64,000 nt of DNA, from assembly GCA_903893315.1 (NCBI GenBank), contig CAITLU010000052.1, positions 1-64,000 on the forward strand, written 5' to 3'. This DNA comes from an uncultured bacterium. GTDB lineage: Bacteria > Desulfobacterota > Binatia > UBA1149 > CAITLU01. A program made the position numbers and the translations under genes. Numbering within the stretch: the first letter of the stretch is position 1; each line of letters opens with the position of its first letter. Positions 53,360 to 61,956 of the stretch are shown here, one piece after another. Below the pieces are notes generated by a model. The model was given only the letters and a program-made list of their open reading frames with translations. It did not search any database and was not told the origin of the DNA.

Positions 53360-54676
53360 CTACGCGGCGCACTCATCGTCGTCGGCCTCGAAGTACGGAA
53401 GTATCGAGCGCATCTTGCTCTCGGTTTCGTCGAACTCGCGTTCTGGATCCGAGCCTTCGACGATGCCGGCTCCCGCCCAGACGTGGGCGCGGCGGCCTTC
53501 GAGCAGCGCGGCGCGCAGCGATACCGCGAGTTCGCCGTTGCCGCAGGCGCTCATCCAACCGACGGCGCCGCTGTACCAGCCGCGATCGGCGGCTTCGGTT
53601 TCCAGCAGCTTCTTCGCGGCGGCGCGCGGCGCGCCGCATACGGCCGGCGTCGGATGCAGTCTGCGCGCGGCTTCGAGCAGCGTCACCGAGCGCGACAGCG
53701 TGGCGCGAATCGGAGTGTGAAGGTGCAGCGATTCGGGAAGACGCATCACGCCGGGTATCTGCGGCAGCGCGATGTCGCAGGTCACGGGCTCGAGTGCTTC
53801 GGCTATGGCATCGACGACGATGCGGTGCTCGCGCCTTTCCTTGTCGTTGGCCAGCAGTTCACGCGCAGCGTCGTCGTCGAGCGCCGTGCTCTGGCCGCGC
53901 GGCGCCGAGCCTGCCAGCGCGTCGGTATCGAGAATGCGGTCATGCACGCGTGCCAGACGCTCGGGACTCGAACCGATGAAGCAGCGGCCGCGCCAACGAA
54001 TCATGAAAGTGAAACAGTCGGGGCGCTTTTCGGCCAGAGCTTTCAGGATCGGCTCGACGCGCGGCGGCTCCGCAGCGGTCAGCGTGCGGCGCCGCGCGAG
54101 TACGGCTTTGTCGAGACGACCGCTGCGGATGCGCCGACGGGCCTCGGCTACACTCGCGAACCACCTTGCGTCGGCGGTCGATGCCGCTTCGTCGCCGGTG
54201 TCCGCATCCGCGGACTGACGCTTTTCGAGGTCGATGCCGTCGCCGCAAAGGAGCAGCGAAGCCGGAGTCTGCTCGCGTCCCGCGGGATAGGTGACGATGA
54301 TGCGCCGCGCGCCGCCTTCGCGAATCCACAGTGCCCGCGGCACGAAGAAGCGAAGAGGAGGAAACTCCTGCCAGCACGGTGCCGTGGCGCCATCGCCGAA
54401 GGCGAAGCCGCCGACCAGCAAAGGCCAGTCGTCGCTGCCTTCGCTGCCAAGTTCCTTGCGCAGCGCCACGAGTGCGCGGCTGGCGTCCTCGAAACGCCGC
54501 GGCCCCGAAGTTTCGATCACGCGTACCGCGCCGAGGGCCGCGATTTCGATGCCGGCCGTGTCGCTGCGCCAGTAGAATGCCGGTTCCCCGGGTGCTCGCG
54601 CGATCGCGTCGAGCGGATCGCCGATCACTTCGTCGGGCAGCAGTATGCGTCTGAGTCCGGCGCGCTGGTCGATCAT
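53360..54676 (-). CDS. menF: Menaquinone-specific isochorismate synthase
   Basis: ATG at 54676 overlaps the menG stop (TGATG) and gives 438 residues; the longer frame lies inside menG and is rejected. Isochorismate synthase motifs include LDKAVLARRRTL, the Lys base region; FIGSSPERLARV; DTDALAGSAPRG; HPTPAVCGAPR; and RGWYSGAVGWMSACGNGELAVSLRAAL, ending WAGAGIVEGSDPEREFDETESKM. It converts chorismate to isochorismate for MenD. Confidence 0.93.
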   Translation of the reverse strand: MIDQRAGLRRILLPDEVIGDPLDAIARAPGEPAFYWRSDTAGIEIAALGAVRVIETSGPRRFEDASRALVALRKELGSEGSDDWPLLVGGFAFGDGATAPCWQEFPPLRFFVPRALWIREGGARRIIVTYPAGREQTPASLLLCGDGIDLEKRQSADADTGDEAASTADARWFASVAEARRRIRSGRLDKAVLARRRTLTAAEPPRVEPILKALAEKRPDCFTFMIRWRGRCFIGSSPERLARVHDRILDTDALAGSAPRGQSTALDDDAARELLANDKERREHRIVVDAIAEALEPVTCDIALPQIPGVMRLPESLHLHTPIRATLSRSVTLLEAARRLHPTPAVCGAPRAAAKKLLETEAADRGWYSGAVGWMSACGNGELAVSLRAALLEGRRAHVWAGAGIVEGSDPEREFDETESKMRSILPYFEADDDECAA

Positions 54677-55374
54677 CACTTCTTCCTGTGACCGGTCAGG
54701 ATCTGCACTGCGCCGAGCATCGCCTGTTCGCGCGCAACCTTCGTTAGTCCGACTCCCTCGAGCATCGGCTGCATCTCTTCCCACGGCGGCAGGTACGCTG
54801 TGGAGGCGGGCAGGTAGGAATACGCGCGGCGGTCGGCGAGCAATCGGCCGACCATCGGGACCAGACGGTCGAAGTAGATCGAGTGACCGAGGCGCACCAG
54901 CGGTTGCGATGGGCGCGCTACTTCGAGGAGTCCGACGCGACCGCCGGGTTTCAGGACGCGGGCCATCTCGGCGAACGCAGCCGGCAGGCTCGTGAAGTTG
55001 CGCAGCGCGAATCCGCACACGACGGCGTCGATGCTGCCGCTCCGAAGCGGAAGTCTGAGCGCGTCGGCGCGGGCCAGTGCCGAACCGAGGCCGCGAGCCT
55101 TGGCGTGATCCAGCATGCGCGCCGCGTAATCCATCGCCACGACGCGGGCTCCGCGTGCGCGGCACATCTCGGCGAAATCGCCGGTGCCGCACGCCAGATC
55201 GAGCACCAGTTCGCCGGCGCGAAGGTCGATCAGATCCAACGTGCGCCGGCGCCAGCGTTGGTCCATGCCGAGCGTGAGCAGCCGGTTCATGCGGTCGTAG
55301 TGCGGTGCGATGCGATCGAACATCGCTTCGACGACAACCGCCTTGTCGGCAGCGGTGGGAAGATTCACTGCCAC
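54676..55374 (-). CDS. menG: Demethylmenaquinone methyltransferase
   Basis: This 232-residue UbiE/MenG-type SAM methyltransferase has the family start VVEAMFDRIAPHYDRMNRLLTLGMDQRWRR, LDLACGTGDFAE (SAM motif), VAMDYAARML and GFALRNF..LAEMARVLKPGGRVGLLEVA. GTG 55374 overlaps the MerR gene end by 10 bases. It performs the last methylation to menaquinone; without a nearby ubiquinone pathway the MenG name is preferred over UbiE. Confidence 0.93.
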   Translation of the reverse strand: MAVNLPTAADKAVVVEAMFDRIAPHYDRMNRLLTLGMDQRWRRRTLDLIDLRAGELVLDLACGTGDFAEMCRARGARVVAMDYAARMLDHAKARGLGSALARADALRLPLRSGSIDAVVCGFALRNFTSLPAAFAEMARVLKPGGRVGLLEVARPSQPLVRLGHSIYFDRLVPMVGRLLADRRAYSYLPASTAYLPPWEEMQPMLEGVGLTKVAREQAMLGAVQILTGHRKK

Positions 55375-56120
55375 GTTACACGTACCTTGCTGCGTGCAGC
55401 CACTCGCAGCGCCAGCGCCAGCGTCGGCTCGTCGCCTTTCGATTTCAGGCGGCGCAGCGCGCGATTCACCAGGACGCGTTGGAAGTGGTGGGCGACGACC
55501 GCCGTTACCAGCGGGAGCAATTCGCGAAATGCTTTGGTCACTGCTTCGCCGTCGTCGCTGTCGTCGGTGCGGGGCTTGCGGACGTGATCGTCAAACAGGT
55601 CGATCGCGCTGTCGCAGGTCTTGCGGACGGCGCGGTCGTGGCGGATGGCCAGAGCCAGAAGTTTGGTCAGCGGGAAGCCGTGGGCAAGAAGGCGGATCGC
55701 GCCGCGGGCGGCGTTCAGGTCGCTGTCGGTGTAGCGGCGTTTGCCGTCCGCCGCCTCCTGACCTTCGGCCAGACCCGCTTCTTCCGCCGAGCGGATCAGC
55801 GCCAGCGGCACGCCGAGGCGCCTGGCCAGATCCTCGCTCGAATAGGCCGGCCCGTCGGTTTCTTCCTCCAGCGCTGCCAGCAGGGCGATGTCGGAGCGCT
55901 GGCTCGCGTCGCGCTCCAGCAGCATGCGGATCGCCTTCAGCGACAGCCCCTTGGCCGCCATCGAACGGATCAGCAGCAGGCGGCCGAGGTGGTCCTCGGT
56001 GTAGACCGCCTTACGCCCCGCCCTGGCCGGCAGCGGCACCAGGCCGTGGGTCTGGTAGTAGCGGATGGTGTCGACGCTGAGGCCGGCTGCCTGGGCGAGC
56101 TCGGTGACTTCGTATTCCAC
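55365..56120 (-). CDS. MerR-family regulator with two HTH modules, first gene of the men operon
   Basis: This 251-residue protein has an N-terminal MerR HTH (YEVTELAQAAGLSVDTIRYYQTHGLVPLPARAG, about 3-70) with the usual wing and dimer helix region. A second, degenerate MerR-like HTH occupies about 92-155 (YSSEDLARRLGVPLALIRSAEEAGL...RRYTDSDL). The rest is helical, with no Cys pair for metal sensing. It starts at GTG 56120 and is coupled to menG. It may adjust menaquinone synthesis to a signal. Two MerR modules in one chain are uncommon, and both halves could read half-sites. Confidence 0.85.
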   Translation of the reverse strand: MEYEVTELAQAAGLSVDTIRYYQTHGLVPLPARAGRKAVYTEDHLGRLLLIRSMAAKGLSLKAIRMLLERDASQRSDIALLAALEEETDGPAYSSEDLARRLGVPLALIRSAEEAGLAEGQEAADGKRRYTDSDLNAARGAIRLLAHGFPLTKLLALAIRHDRAVRKTCDSAIDLFDDHVRKPRTDDSDDGEAVTKAFRELLPLVTAVVAHHFQRVLVNRALRRLKSKGDEPTLALALRVAARSKVRVTWQ

Positions 56121-56129
56121 GAGCGGGGA

Positions 56130-56157
56130 CTCTTAGAGTAATCGCTCGAAAGGTCAA
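56130..56157 (-). promoter_or_regulatory. Candidate sigma-70-type promoter of the men operon (possibly leaderless)
   Basis: On the minus strand TTGACC is followed after 16 bases by TAAGAG, and the MerR GTG start lies only 9 bases beyond. That places the transcription start within about three bases of the codon, implying a leaderless message; no ribosome site precedes the GTG, consistent with that. The -10 match is weak. Confidence 0.35.
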
Positions 56158-56191
56158 CGAAGACCGGGCCTCTCGCCGCCGCGCAAGGGCG

Positions 56192-57256
56192 CTATTGGAT
56201 TATGCTCGGCGCTGCGGCGAGCGTTCCGTAGTCGGTTCCGTTTCCTTTGCCCATCGGCATGATCCCGCACTCCACGTTCGCCTTGATGAGCTTATCCGGA
56301 GCGGTCAGGACCTGCGTGATGCGCGCCGTCGCGAAACCGACGATGGTGATCCTATCGTTCGGGTTCGAACAGTCTTCGCTGTCGTACACCGGGATATGCA
56401 CGAGCCATTGTCCGGATGCGTCTTTCTTCTTGTCGTAGAGAGCCTGCATATTCGAAAAATCCGTTGCCACAGTGCCGCCGATGAATACGAACTGCGTCGT
56501 TCCGGCGATGATCTGCGGACTCGTGAAGGTCCCGTATTTCATGTCGTCGAGAATCTTCCTGAGCTTGGCGGCGTTGGCCGGCCACGAGTCGAACGTGTGC
56601 CAGCCGGCGCAGCCGGCGAGGGAGCCGGTGGGATATAACTGAATCTCCGTGGGGCTCTGGCACGGAGAATCCTTTCCCTGGAACCAGTGCTTGGAGATTC
56701 CCACCGGGAAATCGCCGGCACCTGCGGGAACCTCGGAAATACCCGACAGGCCGGCAGCCGAGGTTGCGCTCGCAACGAACGTATCGACCCCGAGAACCCC
56801 GCCGAGAAGCGTCGCTACGGCACCGTTCGCCGACGTGTCTCGTCGCGTGGTAACACGCACCGCATCGACTCCGGTGGAAACGTAGGTCAATGCACCTGTG
56901 GATCTGCTCCACGTGCCGTACTGCAGATCGGTCGTCTTGAGCAGGATGTCGACACCGGCCGCCTTGTTCTGTTTCGTGAACTTGCCGGCCTCATTGAGAA
57001 TGAGCGTCTTGTCACCGGAAGTAAGGACGTAGTTCTTGCGATCGATGCTGCCGAGCGTTGCGTAGGTGTTCGCCAGTTGGTGCGCGGCGGAGAGTGCTCC
57101 CGCGTCGGCGGCGTTTTGCAACTCCGCCCTGGTCGTCATCATGTAACCGACATCGATAGCGAGCGCCCCGAATCCGAACAGGGCCATCAACGCGACCGCC
57201 GCGATGGCAGCGATCATGCCTTTCTGATTGCTTCGAGTTTCAACGAACGCGTTCAT
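56192..57256 (-). CDS. TadG-like pilus-assembly/secreted protein
   Basis: ATG at 57256 (MNAFVETRSNQKGMIAAIAAVALMALFGFGALAID) follows GGAAGGTGAG and gives 354 residues. The N-end is one membrane segment and the TadG-type VGYMMTTRAELQNAADAGALSAAHQLA helix. The long C-part (about 140-354) is periplasmic, with four Cys and no metal-binding von Willebrand motif visible. It is the downstream partner of a TadE-like protein. No other Tad pilus genes (tadA-D, cpaB, rcpA) occur in the window, so assembly genes must lie elsewhere. Confidence 0.8.
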   Translation of the reverse strand: MNAFVETRSNQKGMIAAIAAVALMALFGFGALAIDVGYMMTTRAELQNAADAGALSAAHQLANTYATLGSIDRKNYVLTSGDKTLILNEAGKFTKQNKAAGVDILLKTTDLQYGTWSRSTGALTYVSTGVDAVRVTTRRDTSANGAVATLLGGVLGVDTFVASATSAAGLSGISEVPAGAGDFPVGISKHWFQGKDSPCQSPTEIQLYPTGSLAGCAGWHTFDSWPANAAKLRKILDDMKYGTFTSPQIIAGTTQFVFIGGTVATDFSNMQALYDKKKDASGQWLVHIPVYDSEDCSNPNDRITIVGFATARITQVLTAPDKLIKANVECGIMPMGKGNGTDYGTLAAAPSIIQ

Positions 57257-57276
57257 GATCTCACCTTCCACTCCAT

Positions 57277-57705
57277 CTACTCGATTTCCATCACGACTTT
57301 GGCTTTCAGCGACACGTCCCCGTTGGCGTCGACGGGGATACTCCCCTGCTGGACGAGTTTGCTGACGACGCCGAGACTCGTCGGATACGTTGCCTGGACG
57401 GTAAGCGCCGAGCCCGATGTCTGCTGAGCACCGCTGACGCTCACGGCCGCCTTGGACACGTCCCAACCGACGTCAGACAGGTACGCGAGCACCTTCTGCT
57501 GAATCTGATTCGTGCTCGGCCGCGGACTGATTGCTACGACGCCCATGCGCGCCCCTTCTCGGACAGCCGCCGTGAGCACCTGCTGCTTGTAGTAGGCCGT
57601 GCCGAACTGGGTGATCCCGAAAAGAGTGAGCATCAAGATCGGCAATACGATGCCGAATTCGACCGCGACGGTTCCGTGCTGACTCTTGTTATCCGAAGAC
57701 TTCAT
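57277..57705 (-). CDS. TadE-like pseudopilin
   Basis: ATG at 57705 with GGGAGG upstream gives 142 residues; the frame is open to 57747. The TadE pattern is clear: KSQHGTVAVEFGIVLPILMLTLFGITQFGTAYYKQQVLTAAVREGARMGVV. It has a conserved Glu inside one membrane helix, the processing site of pseudopilins of Flp/Tad pili. It lies 20 bases upstream of the TadG-like gene. Confidence 0.88.
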   Translation of the reverse strand: MKSSDNKSQHGTVAVEFGIVLPILMLTLFGITQFGTAYYKQQVLTAAVREGARMGVVAISPRPSTNQIQQKVLAYLSDVGWDVSKAAVSVSGAQQTSGSALTVQATYPTSLGVVSKLVQQGSIPVDANGDVSLKAKVVMEIE

Positions 57706-58448
57706 GACGAGACCTCCCTGGACAGGCGCTGATCCCGCGTCGCTCACACACCGTCACCCGGCTTCCGACGCGCTGCTGCCAATCCTTCTCGGGTCGCAAC
57801 CTGGAGGCCTGGGAGTTTGAAGCGACCCTGTCACCGAGCACCCGCATGGCACCCGGCCGTCTGGTCTACCCGACCGTCCATCTGCCAACTCAAGTGACAG
57901 TGGAAGAGCAATAACGGGGCCGCTGCGGACAGTTCGCGTGACCAATAATTGTTTGATGTTACAAGAGCTTACTTGCGCCATCAGGCGTCGACGCAATGGT
58001 GTTGGCGCCGGGTTAATCGCGCAGTCCTGCGGCATCGTGTGGCTGGTGCGCCCCCCGTGTTGAGCGCTCCCATCAACGATCAAGCGTGACTTTGGCCACA
58101 CGGTTTTCAGTATTCGCATAGCCGCGTGCAACGCGATGGGTGGATTGATTCTGCCATGCGGCTGCAAAGCCGCAGCCACCGGGGCAAGAATCCCGCACGT
58201 CGCCATGGAAATGTCGCGGGTCGTGAGTCCACAAGGCGCTACGTGGCACCTCGTCTTCGAACCGTGGGTGTTGCCTGAGCGCTTGGTGGCGCGGTTGGCG
58301 CCACCGAGCCGCCGCGCTCAGAGGAGCGGTTTCACAAATCCCGGTCACAGCTCAGGTTCGGCAAGCAGAAAGATTCCGAGCGAGCAGCACCGATCCTTCG
58401 GACCGGCCGCTCGTTGCCTGCTTTCTTATCGGCGCTTGAAAATTCCGG
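57706..58448. other. 743-base intergenic region upstream of the Tad genes
   Basis: No gene, tRNA or repeat I recognise. The stretch 57935-57985 is AT-rich (ATAATTGTTTGATGTTACAAG) and could hold the promoter for the TadE-TadG pair. Short open frames here encode low-complexity, Arg/Pro-rich peptides that read as chance. Confidence 0.4.
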
Positions 58449-59255
58449 TCAGTCGACTTTTTTCGAGGCTTGCGCAGCGACGTACAAGTCCTGGAGTACC
58501 ACGTAAAGAGCCGCCCCGATGTACGTCATCGCGGTGTAGGCTGCGGCGCCGAGGGCCGCACTGAGTATCATCGTCGCAGCGGCGGCGGGGTCGAACGCGG
58601 CGGCCGCTGACTTCGACGCTGCGGGCATAGCGCCGCCGAGTATCTCTTCGATGTCAGTCGCCGAGTTCCACAGCGTGGATGCGGACAGGATCCAGCCGGG
58701 CAGCAGCAGCATTCCCGTTGCGACGCCCACGCCGAAGATTTCCGCGTAGTGTCCCTTGCTGATCAGACGGCTGCGGCCAAGAGCTGCCGTCCAACTCTCT
58801 TTGCGGTCAATGGCGCTGCAGAATGCCTGCGACCACATCAAGAAGGCGAAGATGCCGGGGACGATGAAGAGCATCAGGCCGAGCAGTGTCGCCAGGAGCC
58901 AGGTGCCGAGCGCGCTGGCTGCGTGGAAGTACTCGGACAGTGATACGACGGTGTTGTTCCACGTCGCTTCTTCGCCTCGCACGCCGGCGATGGCGACGCG
59001 CGCCAGGCCGCACATCAGCCATCCCATGAGCAGCGAGCCGGCAAGAGAAAGCGCGGCGCCGAAAACCCAAGGGCCGGCGGGGAACGAGGCCAGATCGGCG
59101 AGATCCAACTGGCTGTCGGCGCTGTCGTAACAATTCCATACGGTGACGACGCCGAAGTAGGCGAGGCCCGGACCGGGAAAAGCCGCAAAGGCCCGCAGCG
59201 CGCTGCGCAGGACTGCGTCGATGGTGATCCTGGGCGGCTGGGCAGAGTGATTCAT
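58449..59255 (-). CDS. Polytopic membrane protein of unknown function
   Basis: ATG at 59255 (MNHSAQPPRITIDAVLRSALRAFAAFPGPGLAYFG) gives 268 residues. Five or six hydrophobic segments follow: a first at about 28-45, GPWVFGAALSLAGSLLMGWLMCGL, LGTWLLATLLGLMLFIVPGIFAFLMW, GVGVATGMLLLPGW and a last AAYTAMTYIGAALYVVLQDLYVA. A central loop (QAFCSAIDRKESWTAALGRSRLISKGHY) resembles uncharacterised glycerophosphoryl-diester or DUF-type membrane proteins, but I cannot name a family. Neighbouring genes give no clear role. Confidence 0.7.
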   Translation of the reverse strand: MNHSAQPPRITIDAVLRSALRAFAAFPGPGLAYFGVVTVWNCYDSADSQLDLADLASFPAGPWVFGAALSLAGSLLMGWLMCGLARVAIAGVRGEEATWNNTVVSLSEYFHAASALGTWLLATLLGLMLFIVPGIFAFLMWSQAFCSAIDRKESWTAALGRSRLISKGHYAEIFGVGVATGMLLLPGWILSASTLWNSATDIEEILGGAMPAASKSAAAAFDPAAAATMILSAALGAAAYTAMTYIGAALYVVLQDLYVAAQASKKVD

Positions 59256-59406
59256 CGGGCCGATCTGTGACACTTGCGCAGTCAGGTTGCCACTTGGTCG
59301 GGAGCGGCCGTCGTCCGTTGCGCATGTCGTCGCGGCGTGGGAGCGCGATGCTGCGGCACTTCGATGGAAACGCGCACGACGGCCGCGGCATCGAAGAGGC
59401 CGGGCG

Positions 59407-61377
59407 TCAGCGGCAACGCAGGAGCGCGGCATCTCCGGTGCACGAAGGCCGTGCGCCGCCGGGGCCGTTCCATTGCAGAGACGCACACTCGCCGGCGGCT
59501 CCGACGACGATGCTCGTGCGTACGCCGGCAACGTCGGGCAGCGTCACGACGCCTCCCTTGCCTTTGACGACGAAACGAAGCGTACCGTCGAGCACTTTCG
59601 AGCGGTCCTTCAGCGTTACCTTGGTGATGCCGAAGACCGCGCCGCCGGCATCGGTGTAGGTCCACGCGGTGCCGGGGCCGTTGGTTTTCCAGGCTGCGCC
59701 GCCGGGTATGGCAGCGTCGATGCCGCCGCTGCCGGTCGGAGCATCTACGACGACGCGGATGCCGTTGGCCGCAGGATCAACCGCAGTCCAAGGTTTAGCG
59801 ATGACCGCCTCGCCCGAGAAAGCCAGAGAAAAAACGCTCGCGCGCATCTTGAGTCTGGCGCGTTCCAGCATGATGCCGCTGTTGCACGCTGGAGCGTTAA
59901 CGCACTGACAACCGCTGCACACCATGGCGCCGCTGCAGTCCGTGTTGTTCTCGCACTGCTCGTTGCCGCATACCAGGGCGTCGCCGCAGACAGGATCGGC
60001 GGCGGCACAGATGCAGCCGGCGCAACTCGTGCACGGATCAATGCAGGCCGACAGTCCCGGCTCTCCGCAGATCTCGCCTGCGTCGATGTTGCCGTCGTTG
60101 CAGTTGGGCAGCTGCGCCTCGTAGGCGCCAATGTCGAAGCCTGCGCCGACCGGGCGTGGGGCTGCGTCGATGTCGGCGCCGGGCGCGTTGTCGGCGGTGC
60201 CGCTGTCGATCGCCGGCGAAGTCGGAAGCAGGCGGAAATCGCTCGCGGGGTTGAGGAAGTTGTCGGCCGGCGTCGCCGTGAACGAGTGGGTGTCGTAGCC
60301 GAGGCCTTGCCACGCGGCCAGCGTCACGGTGGTGCTGTCGCCGTCGGCGCTCATCCGATCCATCAGCGAATTGTAATCGGATGCAAAGCCCCCGAGGCTC
60401 GACGCGTCGACCGTGATGACGCCGCGCCAGGGATGGCTGTTGTAGAGAATGTTGTTGTAGAGGTGGTTACCCGTCGAACCCGTATTGATGTTGATGCACC
60501 AGCGTGAATCAGGCGGGTTGATGATCGTGTTGTTGATCACCAGGTTGCCGGTGGAACCGGCGGCGCCGTCGATTCTGTAGAGGCTGATGCCGCTGGAGTG
60601 GTTGTCGTACAGCAGGTTGTTGCGCACGACGCTGTCGGTCACCCCGTCCATGTTTATGCCCGAGCCGCCGCCTGCGCCGTTGCCGTGTATTACGTTGTCT
60701 TCGACCAGCGCGTAGGAGATGAGGCCGTCGCCTCCCTGGGACTCGTCGCCGTTCATGTGGATGCCGTTGGCGTGGTTGTCGTGGCTGTGGTTGCGGCGGA
60801 TCACCGCGCGGTCGCTGCTGTTGGACACGTAGATGCCGTGCTCCGCCACCGAGCCCCAGGTCTCGTTGTCCTCGATCAGCAGATCGTCGACGAAGCCGGT
60901 GAAGATGCCCCAACGTCCGTTGCTGCCGGTGGTGCAGTGGCGCACGGTGATGTGATCGGCGACTGCGGCGCGAATGCCGGCCCGCGTCCGGTTGCTGGAG
61001 ATGAAACCGTCGATGGTGATGTAGGCGGCGTTCTCGATGTTGATGCCGTCGGGCGTGGAGCCGTTGTCGGAAGTGATGGCGGCCGCGCTGCCCGCGGCCA
61101 GGAAAACTATCGGCTGGGCGGCGGTGGCTACTTTGCGGATGTCGAACCCGGCGTAGTTCCCATCGGCAACGTGGACCGTGTCGCCTGTGGCGATCGTGTC
61201 GGCTGCGAACTGTAGGGTCGCCCACGCCGTGCCGCTGGTCAGTCCGTCTGCCGCATTGCTGCCGGTCGGCGAGACGTAGTAGTCGGCGGCGCCGGCTGTC
61301 ATCGCAGCTGCGGTCTGCAACAGGACGAACAAAGCTGCCGCTGCCCGGTTCGATCCGATGGCAATCGTGTGGTTCAT
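59407..61377 (-). CDS. Secreted right-handed beta-helix protein with Cys-rich and C-terminal beta domains
   Basis: ATG at 61377 with GGAG upstream begins a signal peptide (residues 1-30). The 656-residue protein has DYYVSPTGSNAADGLTSGTAWATLQFAADTIATGDTVHVADGNY, the opening of parallel beta-helix proteins, then repeated IR/NN/DN rungs (HITVRHCTTGSNGRWGI, YALVEDNVIHGNG, VVRNNLLYDNHSSGISLY). After CIDPCTSCAGCIC..CENNTDCSGAMVCSGCQC, a C-terminal beta-rich module follows, related to the one ending the DUF3604 protein. Beta-helix proteins are often polysaccharide lyases or surface adhesins; no catalytic residues are evident. Confidence 0.82.
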   Translation of the reverse strand: MNHTIAIGSNRAAAALFVLLQTAAAMTAGAADYYVSPTGSNAADGLTSGTAWATLQFAADTIATGDTVHVADGNYAGFDIRKVATAAQPIVFLAAGSAAAITSDNGSTPDGINIENAAYITIDGFISSNRTRAGIRAAVADHITVRHCTTGSNGRWGIFTGFVDDLLIEDNETWGSVAEHGIYVSNSSDRAVIRRNHSHDNHANGIHMNGDESQGGDGLISYALVEDNVIHGNGAGGGSGINMDGVTDSVVRNNLLYDNHSSGISLYRIDGAAGSTGNLVINNTIINPPDSRWCININTGSTGNHLYNNILYNSHPWRGVITVDASSLGGFASDYNSLMDRMSADGDSTTVTLAAWQGLGYDTHSFTATPADNFLNPASDFRLLPTSPAIDSGTADNAPGADIDAAPRPVGAGFDIGAYEAQLPNCNDGNIDAGEICGEPGLSACIDPCTSCAGCICAAADPVCGDALVCGNEQCENNTDCSGAMVCSGCQCVNAPACNSGIMLERARLKMRASVFSLAFSGEAVIAKPWTAVDPAANGIRVVVDAPTGSGGIDAAIPGGAAWKTNGPGTAWTYTDAGGAVFGITKVTLKDRSKVLDGTLRFVVKGKGGVVTLPDVAGVRTSIVVGAAGECASLQWNGPGGARPSCTGDAALLRCR

Positions 61378-61458
61378 TGCGATGCTCCTGTTTTCGTCGG
61401 CGACGGTGCCAGTGTGCGCCGGTTGTCGAGCCGTGAGCAATACGGGCAGCTAGCCGCG

Positions 61459-61938
61459 TCAGTAGGTCGTGTCGATTTCGGCGGTGTCGTTGAAGAAGCG
61501 CTGCAACGATTCGTGGTAGCGATAGAAGGCGTCGATCTCGAGCTGGTCGGGACCGTCGATGCGCAGCGGTTCGTCGCGGAACGTCAGTGAACCGAGCGTG
61601 TGTTCGAGATCGGGGCCGGCGTTGGCACGGATGTTCTCGAGCATCTCGCGCCACGCCGCGAGCGGTCCCTGCAGGATGAAATGCGACGGTGCGGCGTCCG
61701 ACAATGCGTACAGGTGGCGTACCGACTCCACGCCGTAGCCGAGAAATGTGACTTCGAAGAACTGATCGTCCACCACGGCCACCAGCGTGCAATCGAGCGG
61801 GCCGAACCTGCGATACGACGCCTCGTTTTCCAGCATTACTTCGGCGAGTTTCTCGAACCACTCCACCGACGGAAAAACGGCGGTTTTTTCCTCGCCGCCG
61901 CCCGCGCCGCCCATCAGTTGTCCACTCGCAAGGTTCAT
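61459..61938 (-). CDS. Hypothetical protein, SCP2-like candidate
   Basis: The 159-residue protein reads as a hydrophobic-pocket fold: DCTLVAVVDDQFFEVTFLGYGVESVRHL, then APSHFILQGPLAAWREMLENIRA and TLGSLTFRDEPLRIDGPD. The order, a strand pair then 'G..AAW..ml' then 'L.G.L', resembles sterol-carrier-type domains, but the match is weak. No signal peptide. It lies 18 bases after the diiron protein on the same strand and may supply or bind its substrate. Confidence 0.5.
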   Translation of the reverse strand: MNLASGQLMGGAGGGEEKTAVFPSVEWFEKLAEVMLENEASYRRFGPLDCTLVAVVDDQFFEVTFLGYGVESVRHLYALSDAAPSHFILQGPLAAWREMLENIRANAGPDLEHTLGSLTFRDEPLRIDGPDQLEIDAFYRYHESLQRFFNDTAEIDTTY

Positions 61939-61956
61939 CGCGTTTCCTTTTCGCCT

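Noticed and set aside
52592-54691. 699-codon plus-strand frame antisense to menD and menF
   Set aside because: It is Arg/Gly/Ala-rich with no recognisable domain, opposite two clear enzymes with intact motifs; it is a shadow of codon bias.
57754-58564. Several 90-150-codon frames on both strands in the gap before the Tad genes
   Set aside because: They overlap each other, have low-complexity composition and no ribosome sites or recognisable domains.
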